A stretch of 32,616 nucleotides of DNA from JAVBOD01 sp031551045 (GCA_031551045.1 JAVBOD010000030.1:1-32616); one strand, 5' to 3'. Shown: positions 8,027 to 16,004, numbered from the stretch's first letter. Numbers and translations: made by a program. The notes: generated from the letters alone by a model not told the origin.

Positions 8027-8569
8027 TTAAAAAATATTGGGTACTACAGCAATGACAAAGGTTCCATCAGCGTTTGCAATCTCAAAAGAAAGCGTTTTCA
8101 TATTCATTCCCACAGATATATTCGCAATTTCGCCATCATAGTCCTCTCCCAGCACATCGTCAAAATAGGCATTGCCTTTAATCGTCATACTTTCACCTCC
8201 TTTTACCGATATGGTTTGTTCCGGAATTCTGAATAAATAAAAGGCAGCGCCATAACCGATGCCCTGTTCGGGTATCGTGGTCTTAAACGAATTAAATGTC
8301 AGATTCAAATTAACGGGGCCTCCATATTGTGCCGGGATATCAATAAGTCCGGCGGCTTTAAGATGGTCTCCCTCTCTTGTTACATGTAAAGAAATTTTCA
8401 CTTCTTCGGAATAAGAAAACGGATAATTATGATAAACGGTAATTTTCACCGGATAATCGCCTGCCAGCGCATCCAAATAAGCGTATTCATCGTCTTTGGA
8501 ACAACTGCTAAAAGTAAGTAAAAACAAGCTCATAAAAAGAGCTATCACACTTTTCAATAAGTTCTTCAT
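8027..8569 (-). CDS. Hypothetical lipoprotein with export signal
   Basis: 180 residues. The signal peptide ends in a lipobox-like LTFSSC, with acylated Cys near residue 23, followed directly by SKDDE. This matches the Bacteroidetes lipoprotein export signal (Lys/Ser plus acidic residues just after Cys), so the protein is probably displayed on the cell surface. The mature part is rich in beta-type alternation and has no motif I recognise. The general plan (short lipoprotein, about 155-residue beta domain, a treatment of 'values' such as FEIANADGTFVI) resembles small Bacteroidetes DUF lipoproteins, including its neighbour at 8749, but identity is not established. A TATATTTG box lies 41 bases upstream. 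Function unknown. Confidence 0.75.
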   Translation of the reverse strand: MKNLLKSVIALFMSLFLLTFSSCSKDDEYAYLDALAGDYPVKITVYHNYPFSYSEEVKISLHVTREGDHLKAAGLIDIPAQYGGPVNLNLTFNSFKTTIPEQGIGYGAAFYLFRIPEQTISVKGGESMTIKGNAYFDDVLGEDYDGEIANISVGMNMKTLSFEIANADGTFVIAVVPNIF

Positions 8570-8609
8570 AGGGTTTACAATTTTAAATGGAGTTTAATCT
8601 TTTACGAAA

Positions 8610-8617
8610 CAAATATA
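8610..8617 (-). promoter_or_regulatory. Candidate -7 box for the lipoprotein gene at 8027
   Basis: The minus strand reads TATATTTG, an exact TAnnTTTG match, 40 bases from the start codon. The leader is AT-rich. A -33 TTG is not at the ideal spacing. Confidence 0.5.
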
Positions 8618-8686
8618 CAACTTTATCAAAACAAGCATATATGCCAATCTATAATTAAAATTAATCTCGCTTTCTTTGATTCCGGG

Positions 8687-8721
8687 TAAAAAAAATGCCG
8701 CTAACGTATTTTGTCAGCGGC
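8687..8721 (-). terminator. Intrinsic terminator of the lipoprotein gene at 8749
   Basis: Arms 8697-8705 (GCCGCTAAC) and 8713-8721 (GTCAGCGGC) pair over 9 bp with one mismatch and a 7-base loop. On the minus strand they are followed by ATTTTTTTT. This is a classical GC-rich stem plus U-tract, 28 bases after the stop codon. Confidence 0.8.
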
Positions 8722-8748
8722 GTTTTCTTCGGAAAAATTCCCTAAAAA

Positions 8749-9285
8749 TTATCTTTGTCCATAAACATAAATAGAAACAGGAAGAGCTTGAGGAGCTCCC
8801 GGCACAGTTGCAGTACCTACAATGTCTAAACTTATTATTGTTACCGAGTTTGCTTTAGCACAAAATCCGGCATAGCTTTTATTATTATACTCATATGATT
8901 CAGGATCACTCTCTAAAGCAATAACAATATTCCCACTTGGCGAAGGAATGGTCAAGGTTTTAGGAGCCATATTAAAGAAAGTACCATTAAACGTCATCCC
9001 TTCTTCAGATAATGAACCATTAGTCATATCTGTTAAATCCACAGACAAGGGGAGAGAAATTTGGTAATCAGGTATCTCCAAAGAAATTGACAATTTTGAG
9101 CCACTAACCGTAAAAGTCTGTTCAAATGTGTCATTTACAAGAGGTGGAATACTAGCATAAACCTCTCCCGTATAAGTCCCATTCATTGTAAAATCGTCGT
9201 CATCGTCATCCGAACAACCGGCTGCAAAAGCCATAACAGAAAGCCCCAAGGCTAATGTCATAAATTTTTTAAGTCCTTTTTTCAT
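8749..9285 (-). CDS. Hypothetical surface lipoprotein with poly-Asp export signal
   Basis: 178 residues from the ATG at 9285; an earlier in-frame ATG at 9312 would add nine residues (MKFLQKNKN) before the signal peptide and is less likely. The signal peptide (MKKGLKKFMTLALGLSVMA) ends in AAGC and is followed by SDDDDDDF. A Ser plus run of Asp after the lipid-bearing Cys is the Bacteroidetes signal for export to the outer leaflet or to outer-membrane vesicles. The mature domain starts MNGTYTGEVY and is beta-rich with hydrophobic alternation, consistent with a small beta-sandwich or lipocalin-like ligand domain, but no family could be named. It has its own -7 box at 9342 and terminator at 8697. 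The base composition is slightly more AT-rich than the neighbours. Confidence 0.8.
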   Translation of the reverse strand: MKKGLKKFMTLALGLSVMAFAAGCSDDDDDDFTMNGTYTGEVYASIPPLVNDTFEQTFTVSGSKLSISLEIPDYQISLPLSVDLTDMTNGSLSEEGMTFNGTFFNMAPKTLTIPSPSGNIVIALESDPESYEYNNKSYAGFCAKANSVTIISLDIVGTATVPGAPQALPVSIYVYGQR

Positions 9286-9341
9286 ATTTTTATTTTTTTG
9301 TAAGAATTTCAAAAATGTTAATCAATTTTAACCACAATTTG

Positions 9342-9349
9342 CAAAGGTA
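9342..9349 (-). promoter_or_regulatory. -7 box for the lipoprotein gene at 8749
   Basis: The minus strand reads TACCTTTG, a perfect TAnnTTTG box, 56 bases upstream of the ATG at 9285. It is divergent from an identical octamer at 9400-9407 on the plus strand; the two boxes are 50 bases apart in the 153-base divergent region. Confidence 0.65.
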
Positions 9350-9399
9350 CTATATATTTTGATATTATCAACTAATCTGAGGTAATAATTTTTATTTTG

Positions 9400-9407
9400 T
9401 ACCTTTG
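9400..9407 (+). promoter_or_regulatory. -7 box for the TonB-dependent receptor gene
   Basis: TACCTTTG on the plus strand, 31 bases upstream of the ATG at 9439. No standard -33 element is seen, so the promoter may need an activator. Confidence 0.6.
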
Positions 9408-9438
9408 TTCATTAATTTAATTTTTATTAAAAGCATAT

Positions 9439-12276
9439 ATGATGAGAACGAGATTTACAGCTATTTTATTTTTTATTTTAATAACCGGCATAACTTTTCC
9501 CGCCACCGCCCAAACATTGAAAGGTTATGTGTATGAAGCAAAAACCGACGAAGCGCTGATTGGCGTTAGTATATTCTATAAAGACAAAAACGAGCAAGTA
9601 AAAAGTACCACGACCAACGAAAAAGGATATTACGAACTGGCTATTCCGGAAGGAAGTTGCATGGTCACGTTCAGCTATATGGGCTATGTTTCCGTAACGC
9701 ATCCGGTAGTGACCTCGAAGGGACAAGTGGCCACGCTGAACGTGTATATGGAAATGCAAAGCAACTTGCTGGACGAAGTGGTAGTGAGCGCCGGGCGGTT
9801 CGAGCAAAAATTAAGCGAAATCACCGTGTCGATGGAAGTTTTGAAACCTGAAAATATTGTCAAGCAAAACGCCACGGATTTGAGTGTGGCGCTTAACACC
9901 ATCCCGGGTGTCGATGTCACCGACAAACAACCGTCTATCCGCGGCGGCAGCGGCTGGACATACGGCGTGGGGAGCCGCACGTTGGTATTAGTTGACGGCA
10001 TGTCGGTACTGACTCCCGGCGTGGGCGAAGTAAACTGGAACGTAATTCCCATGGAAAACGTAGCGCAAGTGGAAGTTATCAAAGGCGCTTCGTCGGTACT
10101 CTACGGTTCATCGGCGTTGAACGGAATTATCAACGTGCGCACGGCACGGCCGAGCGTGGAGCCGCAAACCAATATCAATGCTTATCTGGGGATTTATATG
10201 GATCCCAAAAACGAAGATTATGTGTGGTGGGGCACTGATTTTTGGTCCGAAGGGAAATTTAAAGTAAACCCTCCTTTACGGAAAAACCTCTTATCGGGTA
10301 TCCGGCAGCCGATTTATACCGGATTCGATATTTCACATACCCGCCGTATCGGAAATTGGGATGTGTCAGGCGGGCTGGATTTATATACCAACGAAGGATA
10401 CCGTGTGGATAATTACAACCAACGGGTACGTTTCGGCGGGAATATCACCTATCACAATCCGAAAAATCCCGGCATGAACTATGGCGTTTCCGCCAATATA
10501 CTTTCGAATAATTATTCCGGATTTTTTATTTGGCGCTCGGCGCAGGAACCCTATGTGCAATCGCCATTGACCAACATGAGCCGTCAAGGAAATACGTTTT
10601 ATATCGATCCGTTTTTCAATTATTACAATAGTAAAAATGAAACGAGCCACAAAGTTAAAGCGCGTTTCTACCACAAGGCCGATGCTATTAAATCGAATTC
10701 TACCGATAAATCTATTCAGGATATTCTCGGCAACATGGATTTTGATATGGCTAAATTGCCCGATTTAATTACGTATGTACAAAATTGGGCGGCCGTTATA
10801 CAAGATCCGCAAGGGCACCCCGACGAAATGGCTAAATTGATGGGAATAGCCCTTCCGCTGCTCGGCAACGATGCGACAAACCTGATCGATTTTGTTCAAA
10901 ACGAGATAGGCGCCCAATTTTTCCCCGGCGCCACAGCGCCTGATGTGGTCGATTTACTGTCGTGGGTGATGGCCCGCTTGCCCGAAGGCGGCCAAATAAC
11001 TGATGTTTCGGCATGGATAAACAACCTCAACAACCCGAAAACGAAAAATACGCCTCCGGATAATACCAACTCCTATTTTATCGATTACCAATTCAATAAA
11101 AAACTGCGTACGATTCAATTTACGGCCGGGCTTACGTTCGATCATCTTTACAATAGCTCGGAAGTGAGCGGCTTACATAACAGCGATAATATCGCCGCCT
11201 ATTTCCAATATGACCAAAAGTTTTTCGGGAAATTAAACCTTTCGCTGGGAACCCGTCTCGAGTATTACCGCGTCGATTCGCTCTACAAAGAAGCCGAAAC
11301 GGATATCTTCGGATTAAAAATGCCGTTCAAACCCGTGTTCCGCGCCGGCTTGAACTATGAGTTAACGCCCTATACATTTATCCGGGCGTCGTTCGGACAA
11401 GGGTACCGTTATCCTTCGATTACCGAAAAATTCGTATTCAAAGACATCGGAGGCATTGCCGCCTATCCGAATAAGAATTTATTACCCGAAAGCGGCTATA
11501 ATGCCGAATTAGGCATCAAACAAGGATACAAAATCGGGAATTTCATGGGCTATGTGGATGTAGCCGGATTTTACACTTACTACAACGACATGATTGAATT
11601 CCAGTTCGGGTTATTCAATAATACTACGTACGACTATGTAGATAATCTTCTGGAAATTATTGATATGGTTGCAAATGGCCAAATGCCCGGCTTAGGCACC
11701 CGTTTTGCGAATGTGAGCCGTGCACAAATATATGGTTTTGACGCGTCGATAATGGGCGTTTGGAAAATCAACCCCACTATGCAGATGACCTATAACGTAG
11801 GCTATACCTACATTGAGCCGGTTGATATGGATTGGAAAGAAAAAGCGGAACATCAATCCGTCGATCCGCTCGATTTCAAAGAAAATTCGAACGACTCGAA
11901 ATACCTCAAGTATCGCCAAAAACATTCGTTCAAAGGAGTACTCGATTTTGAATGGAACCGCCTGACCGTCGGGACCAACTTAACCTACAAATCAAAAACA
12001 CTGTCCGTGGATTATTTCTTAGTAGATGAGCGCCCGAAAACAACACCCGATGTGATGGATGCGGTGCGTAGCCTGATTTTTCCCGGCTTGCATAATTATT
12101 GGGAAGAGCACAACACCGGTTATTTTGCGATGGACTTCCGGTTAGGCGTGAAAATTACCAAAGACATTCAGGTATGGGGAATGTTCAACAATCTACTGAA
12201 TACGGAATACACCTTGCGCCCCATGGACGTATCGCCGCCGAGAACATTTGTTTTTCAGGTAAATGCTAAGTTTTAG
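9439..12276 (+). CDS. TonB-dependent outer-membrane receptor
   Basis: 945 residues. Signal peptide (about 1-24, ending ATA/Q), then a carboxypeptidase regulatory-like beta-sandwich (about 27-105) as usual in Bacteroidetes receptors. A TonB-box-like stretch follows (DEVVVSAGRFEQ, about 112-123), then the plug (SEITVSME to NGIINVRTA, with the conserved SIRGG and VLVDGM elements) and a 22-strand barrel ending in Phe945. No SusD-type lipoprotein follows, so it is probably not a glycan SusC; a metal chelate or vitamin substrate is possible but not shown. Residues about 425-535 form an unusually long non-polar, helix-prone insertion in what should be an extracellular loop. A -7 box lies at 9400. 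It ends just before a strong inverted repeat shared with guanylate kinase. Confidence 0.9.
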   Translation: MMRTRFTAILFFILITGITFPATAQTLKGYVYEAKTDEALIGVSIFYKDKNEQVKSTTTNEKGYYELAIPEGSCMVTFSYMGYVSVTHPVVTSKGQVATLNVYMEMQSNLLDEVVVSAGRFEQKLSEITVSMEVLKPENIVKQNATDLSVALNTIPGVDVTDKQPSIRGGSGWTYGVGSRTLVLVDGMSVLTPGVGEVNWNVIPMENVAQVEVIKGASSVLYGSSALNGIINVRTARPSVEPQTNINAYLGIYMDPKNEDYVWWGTDFWSEGKFKVNPPLRKNLLSGIRQPIYTGFDISHTRRIGNWDVSGGLDLYTNEGYRVDNYNQRVRFGGNITYHNPKNPGMNYGVSANILSNNYSGFFIWRSAQEPYVQSPLTNMSRQGNTFYIDPFFNYYNSKNETSHKVKARFYHKADAIKSNSTDKSIQDILGNMDFDMAKLPDLITYVQNWAAVIQDPQGHPDEMAKLMGIALPLLGNDATNLIDFVQNEIGAQFFPGATAPDVVDLLSWVMARLPEGGQITDVSAWINNLNNPKTKNTPPDNTNSYFIDYQFNKKLRTIQFTAGLTFDHLYNSSEVSGLHNSDNIAAYFQYDQKFFGKLNLSLGTRLEYYRVDSLYKEAETDIFGLKMPFKPVFRAGLNYELTPYTFIRASFGQGYRYPSITEKFVFKDIGGIAAYPNKNLLPESGYNAELGIKQGYKIGNFMGYVDVAGFYTYYNDMIEFQFGLFNNTTYDYVDNLLEIIDMVANGQMPGLGTRFANVSRAQIYGFDASIMGVWKINPTMQMTYNVGYTYIEPVDMDWKEKAEHQSVDPLDFKENSNDSKYLKYRQKHSFKGVLDFEWNRLTVGTNLTYKSKTLSVDYFLVDERPKTTPDVMDAVRSLIFPGLHNYWEEHNTGYFAMDFRLGVKITKDIQVWGMFNNLLNTEYTLRPMDVSPPRTFVFQVNAKF

Positions 12277-12293
12277 GAAAAGAAGAACGGCGT

Positions 12294-12344
12294 AAAAAAT
12301 AAGAGATTGTTCAAAAACGCTTTTTGAACAATCTCTTATTTTTT
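12294..12344. terminator. Perfect 24-bp inverted repeat, bidirectional terminator
   Basis: Arms 12294-12317 and 12321-12344 are exact reverse complements with only a 3-base loop (CGC). Cores are TTGTTCAAAAA and TTTTTGAACAA. A-runs flank one side and T-runs the other, so the hairpin works in both directions between the receptor (plus) and guanylate kinase (minus). The last codons and stop of gmk lie inside the right arm. The same TTGTTCAAAAA core reappears at 25931. Confidence 0.85.
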
Positions 12345-12914
12345 GAACAATACTATTCCATCCATTAGCATTCCGGCCTCTTTCAGCGTGTCGGCCAGCA
12401 CTTCGTTCACCAAAACGATATCGAATTGCGGGGCGTAGCGCATTTCGTCTTCGGCTTTGGCTAAGCGGCGCTCTATCACTTCCGGCGTGTCGGTGTTGCG
12501 GCTTATCAGGCGTTCGCGAAGGGCTTCCAACGATGGCGGCTGTATGAAAACCGACTGCGCCTGTTCGCCGTAAAGCCGTTTTAAATTCACTCCGCCCTTC
12601 ACATCAATATCAAAAACGGCAATATGCTTGTTGCCGTGAATACGCGCTATTTCGCTGTGCAGCGTACCGTAGAAACAACCCGGATATACTTCTTCCCATT
12701 CCACAAATTCATTGTTGGCTATTTTTTGACGAAATTCATCGGCCGACAGGAAATAATAATCTTTCCCGTGCTGCTCTTTCCCACGCGGTGCACGGCTCGT
12801 AGCCGAAATAGAAAATTCTAATTGCGGGTATTTTTGCAACAAATGATGCACAATCGTAGTTTTTCCCGAACCCGAAGGGGCGGAAAAGATGAGAATGTTT
12901 ACAGGCGTTTTCAT
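12336..12914 (-). CDS. gmk: Guanylate kinase
   Basis: 192 residues from the ATG at 12912-12914. The P-loop APSGSGKT spans residues 12-19, and the GMP-binding and lid elements are in place (SATSRAPRGKEQHGKDYYF, EVYPGCFYGT, DIDVKGGVN, RRLAKAEDEM). The enzyme phosphorylates GMP to GDP with ATP in the cytoplasm. The open frame continues upstream to 13049, but that would add 45 residues of low-complexity, cysteine-rich sequence with no family match; the normal start gives the P-loop at the usual position. The only clear promoter-like octamer, TACCTTTG at 12919-12926, lies almost at the start codon. The C-terminus (VLFKK) is encoded within the inverted-repeat terminator. No yicC or nadD neighbour is present. 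Confidence 0.93.
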   Translation of the reverse strand: MKTPVNILIFSAPSGSGKTTIVHHLLQKYPQLEFSISATSRAPRGKEQHGKDYYFLSADEFRQKIANNEFVEWEEVYPGCFYGTLHSEIARIHGNKHIAVFDIDVKGGVNLKRLYGEQAQSVFIQPPSLEALRERLISRNTDTPEVIERRLAKAEDEMRYAPQFDIVLVNEVLADTLKEAGMLMDGIVLFKK

Positions 12915-12918
12915 TTTG

Positions 12919-12926
12919 CAAAGGTA
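12919..12926 (-). promoter_or_regulatory. -7-like box abutting the gmk start codon
   Basis: The minus strand reads TACCTTTG with only four bases between it and the ATG at 12914. If used, the transcript would be leaderless or nearly so. No -33 TTG at 19-21 bases is present, so the box could be chance. Confidence 0.4.
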
Positions 12927-13081
12927 TGTTTTTTTCAAGGACGAGACGCTCTGCTTGCAACAACGGGTACTTTCATCCCCCGTACTTCTACCCTCTGCGT
13001 TCCAATAATTTTTACAATCTCCTAATTCACATATAAATACAACCATCAAATCATATTTAATTCTTCCGAAGAACGTTAATT

Positions 13082-13099
13082 TTGGTATTCTGATACCAA
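13082..13099. promoter_or_regulatory. Palindromic operator candidate upstream of cydAB
   Basis: TTGGTAT-TCTG-ATACCAA is a perfect 7-4-7 inverted repeat, 57 bases upstream of the cydA ATG and 27 bases upstream of its -7 box. The layout (TTG ends, 4-base spacer, 18 bases total) is the format of Rex (TTGTGAAnnnnTTCACAA class) and of some Crp/Fnr-family sites. Rex is a NADH-sensing repressor of cydAB in several bacteria. The regulator is not identified here. The remaining 12915-13155 gap (241 bases) holds no gene; TTCTTCCGAAGAA near 13063 is a second small palindrome. Confidence 0.5.
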
Positions 13100-13126
13100 T
13101 TTAATAAATTTATCAAAAAAAAGTTT

Positions 13127-13134
13127 TAACTTTA
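13127..13134 (+). promoter_or_regulatory. Candidate -7 box for cydAB
   Basis: TAACTTTA matches TAnnTTTG except for the last base and lies 21 bases upstream of the cydA ATG. The same octamer precedes the Omp85-like gene at 17867. Confidence 0.45.
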
Positions 13135-13155
13135 CCGCACTTAAACTTCACAACT

Positions 13156-14715
13156 ATGGCTGAATCACTTATTGACTTATCGCGGTTGCAATTTGCAGTC
13201 ACCGCCATGTTTCACTGGATTTTCGTACCGCTTACGCTGGGCTTGGGCTTCCTGATTGCCTTTATGGAAACCAAGTATGTGCGTACGGGCGACGAATTTT
13301 GGAAACGCACCACGAAATTCTGGATGAAACTGTTCGGCATCAACTTTGCCATTGGCGTAGCCACGGGCATTATTCTGGAATTCGAGTTCGGCACCAATTG
13401 GAGCAATTACTCCTGGTTTGTGGGCGACATTTTCGGCGCCCCGCTGGCGATTGAAGGCATTTTCGCCTTTTTCATGGAAAGCGTGTTCATTGCCGTCATG
13501 TTCTTCGGCTGGAACCGTGTGAGCAAACGCTTTCACCTTACGGCTACGTGGCTTACGGCTATCGGCGCCAACCTTTCGGCGCTGTGGATTTTAGTAGCCA
13601 ACGCCTGGATGCAATATCCCGCCGGCATGGCCTTCAATCCCGATACGGCGCGGAATGAAATGGTCGATTTTTGGGCGATTATTTTCTCGCCGGTTGCCAT
13701 CAACAAATTTTTCCACACCGTGACTTCCGGCTATGTCTTGGCATCGGTGTTTGTGATTGGCATAAGCGCCTGGTTTTTGTTGAAAAAGCGGGAAACGGAA
13801 TTTGCCGTAAAAAGTATGCGCATTGCCGCCATCTTCGGCTTGTGTAGCGCACTGGCATTGGCCTATACGGGCGACGGCTCGGCCAAACAAGTTGCCGACA
13901 AACAGCCCATGAAATTAGCTGCGATGGAAGGCCTTTATGAAGGAAAAACACACGCGCCGTTAGTAGCTTTCGGCCTATTGAACCACGATAAAAAATACGG
14001 CGACGCGCAAGAACCCTTGGCTTTTAAAATCGAACTGCCGGGGGTGCTCTCGTGGCTGTCGTTCGGCCATAGCGATGCGTACGTGCCGGGCATCAACAAC
14101 ATTATTGAAGGAGGCTATACTTACGAAAAAGACGGCCAACAGCTACAAGCGCTGCCCATCAGCGAGCGCATGGAACGCGGAAAATTAGCCAATGCGGCGC
14201 TGGCCGACTATCAGGCCGGGAAAGAGGCGGGCGACCAAGCCAAAATGGACATTGCACGCCAAACGCTGGAAGCGAATTTCCAACACTTCGGCTATGGCTA
14301 TTTCAAATCGCCGGAAGATGCGATTCCCAACATACCGCTTACGTTTTACAGTTTCCACGTAATGGTCATGCTCGGCGGATTTTTCATTGTGCTTTTTGCC
14401 CTGACATGGTTTTTATCAGCCAAAAAATGGCAGGAAAAATTCCGTTGGATGCAGTACGTTCAACTGTGGAGTATCCCCTTGGCCTACCTTGCCGGCATGT
14501 TGGGCTGGGTGGTTGCCGAAGTAGGCCGCCAGCCATGGACCATTCAGGATTTATTGCCGGTATCGGCATCGGTATCAGGCATCAGTTCCGGCGCCGTGCG
14601 TACGACCCTAATTCTATTCTTAGTTTTGTTCAGCATCTTATTGATTGCCGAAATCGGCATCATGCTGAAACAAATCAAGAAAGGGCCTGCCCCCCAATCC
14701 CCAAAAGGGGAGTAA
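13156..14715 (+). CDS. cydA: Cytochrome bd quinol oxidase subunit I
   Basis: 519 residues, integral inner-membrane subunit that oxidises quinol and carries haems b558, b595 and d. Axial ligands are visible: His20 (in FHWIFVPLTLGLG) for the active-site haem, His187 (FFHTVTSGYV) and Met403 (YSFHVMVMLGG) for b558. The conserved GWVVAEVGRQPW near residue 450 is present. Oxygen reduction by bd oxidase is high-affinity and typical of microaerobic Bacteroidetes. The last eight residues, APQSPKGE (512-519), together with the stop codon are encoded by a dispersed GC-rich repeat at 14689-14712, so the native C-terminus has been replaced or extended by the repeat. cydB follows after 57 bases. A palindrome at 13082 and a TAACTTTA box at 13127 lie upstream. 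Confidence 0.95.
   Translation: MAESLIDLSRLQFAVTAMFHWIFVPLTLGLGFLIAFMETKYVRTGDEFWKRTTKFWMKLFGINFAIGVATGIILEFEFGTNWSNYSWFVGDIFGAPLAIEGIFAFFMESVFIAVMFFGWNRVSKRFHLTATWLTAIGANLSALWILVANAWMQYPAGMAFNPDTARNEMVDFWAIIFSPVAINKFFHTVTSGYVLASVFVIGISAWFLLKKRETEFAVKSMRIAAIFGLCSALALAYTGDGSAKQVADKQPMKLAAMEGLYEGKTHAPLVAFGLLNHDKKYGDAQEPLAFKIELPGVLSWLSFGHSDAYVPGINNIIEGGYTYEKDGQQLQALPISERMERGKLANAALADYQAGKEAGDQAKMDIARQTLEANFQHFGYGYFKSPEDAIPNIPLTFYSFHVMVMLGGFFIVLFALTWFLSAKKWQEKFRWMQYVQLWSIPLAYLAGMLGWVVAEVGRQPWTIQDLLPVSASVSGISSGAVRTTLILFLVLFSILLIAEIGIMLKQIKKGPAPQSPKGE
14689..14712 (+). repeat. GC-rich palindromic repeat inside cydA 3' end
   Basis: GCCCCCCAATCCCC followed by AAAAGGGGAG. It is one of five copies of the same family in the window (also 14822-14846 inverted, 22607-22632, 25952-25976, 26000-26026 inverted). 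Each copy can fold by itself (CCCC with GGGG). This copy is in frame and encodes the last residues of CydA; the TAA stop follows directly. Confidence 0.85.
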
Positions 14716-14772
14716 TAATCCTCAATCTATCCGAGACAGCGTTTTAAAATTTAAAAAGATATTAAATCAATT

Positions 14773-15981
14773 ATGAATACATTATTTATCATAATACAAA
14801 ATGTCGCTTCCGCTATAACTACACCCCCTTCGGGGGCCGGGGGGGCTTTTCTTCAGCATTATTGGTGGTTTCTGGTGTCGTTGTTGGGAGCGCTTTTAGT
14901 GTTCCTGCTCTTTGTGCAAGGCGGCCAAACGCTGTTGTTCCGCTTACCGAAAACAGCCGATGAGCGCACATTAATGGTAAACGCGTTAGGGCGGAAATGG
15001 GAAATTACATTTACCACGCTCGTTACTTTTGGAGGTGCGGCATTCGCTTCGTTCCCCCTCTTCTACTCCACCAGTTTTGGCGGCGCCTATTGGCTATGGA
15101 TTGCTATTCTGTTTTTCTTCGTTATCCAAGCCGTATCATATGAATTCAGAAGCAAGGCAGGAAATTTTTTAGGACAAAAAACCTATGAATGCTTTTTGTT
15201 GTGCAACGGACTTTTCGGGACAATTCTGTTGGGTGTCGCCGTAGCGATGTTTTTCAACGGAGCGCCGTTCACCATGGATAAAATGAATATTACGAATGCC
15301 GCACAACCGGTTATTTCGGCATGGAGCACGCCGTGGCACGGCCTCGAGCAAGTGATACGCCCTTTCAATTTATTGCTGGGACTTGTTGTTTTCTTTTCAG
15401 CCCGCACCATGGGATTACTTTTCGTGCTGTATCAAATAGACCACGAAACGCTTACGCAACGCGCCCGCAAACAATTATTGCCCAATGCCGCCGCATTTGT
15501 TTTATTGTTTGTGGTGTTTGTAGTATGGTTGTTTTTGAAAACCGGCTATCAGGTAGAACCGGCGACCGGCGTTATTTCCGTACAACCCTATAAATATTTC
15601 CTGAATATGGTGGAATGGCCGTGGTTGGGCATTTTACTATTACTCGGTGTTGTATTAGTACTGTTCGGGTTAGGTAAAGCGCTGCTGAAAAACCCGCGCC
15701 ATTGTTTTTGGATTACCGGCGGCGGCGTGGTATTGGCGGTGTTAAGCATATTACTTTGTGCCGCTTTTAATAACACGGCCTACATGGTATCGACGATTAA
15801 CCCGCAGCAATCGCTCACGATCTACAACAGTTCGTCCAGCCAATTTACATTAAAAGTAATGGCTATTGTTTCGCTATTCCTTCCGGCGGTAATAGGCTAC
15901 ATTGCCTATGTATGGCATTCGATGAGTAAAACAAAACTCACGGCGGAAGAATTCAAGGAAAAAGAGAACGTGGTATATTGA
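14773..15981 (+). CDS. cydB: Cytochrome bd quinol oxidase subunit II with repeat-derived N-terminus
   Basis: 402 residues. From about residue 26 the protein is standard CydB of Bacteroidetes (FLQHYWWFLVSLLGALLVF, then VQGGQTLLF), with several further membrane helices to the C-terminus. It forms the second half of the bd oxidase with CydA. The first 25 residues are not typical: family members usually begin only a few residues before the FLQ-YWWF motif. Residues 17-25 (TPPSGAGGA region) are encoded by an inverted copy of the GC-rich repeat at 14822-14846, and no in-frame ATG exists nearer the conserved start. Translation therefore seems to begin at 14773 in sequence brought in or left by the repeat. 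A terminator follows at 16005. Confidence 0.93.
   Translation: MNTLFIIIQNVASAITTPPSGAGGAFLQHYWWFLVSLLGALLVFLLFVQGGQTLLFRLPKTADERTLMVNALGRKWEITFTTLVTFGGAAFASFPLFYSTSFGGAYWLWIAILFFFVIQAVSYEFRSKAGNFLGQKTYECFLLCNGLFGTILLGVAVAMFFNGAPFTMDKMNITNAAQPVISAWSTPWHGLEQVIRPFNLLLGLVVFFSARTMGLLFVLYQIDHETLTQRARKQLLPNAAAFVLLFVVFVVWLFLKTGYQVEPATGVISVQPYKYFLNMVEWPWLGILLLLGVVLVLFGLGKALLKNPRHCFWITGGGVVLAVLSILLCAAFNNTAYMVSTINPQQSLTIYNSSSSQFTLKVMAIVSLFLPAVIGYIAYVWHSMSKTKLTAEEFKEKENVVY
14822..14846 (-). repeat. Inverted copy of the GC-rich repeat inside cydB 5' end
   Basis: CACCCCCTTCGGGGG followed by CCGGGGGGGC; its reverse complement matches the copy at 14689-14712. The two copies face each other 109 bases apart across the cydA stop, the intergenic gap and the cydB start, forming a REPIN-like inverted doublet of about 158 bases. 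Confidence 0.85.
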
Positions 15982-16004
15982 TTGATACCACATCTAAAGT
16001 TAAG

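Noticed and set aside
12915..13049. N-terminal extension of guanylate kinase to the ATG at 13049
   Set aside because: The added residues have no family match and would displace the P-loop 45 residues from its usual place.
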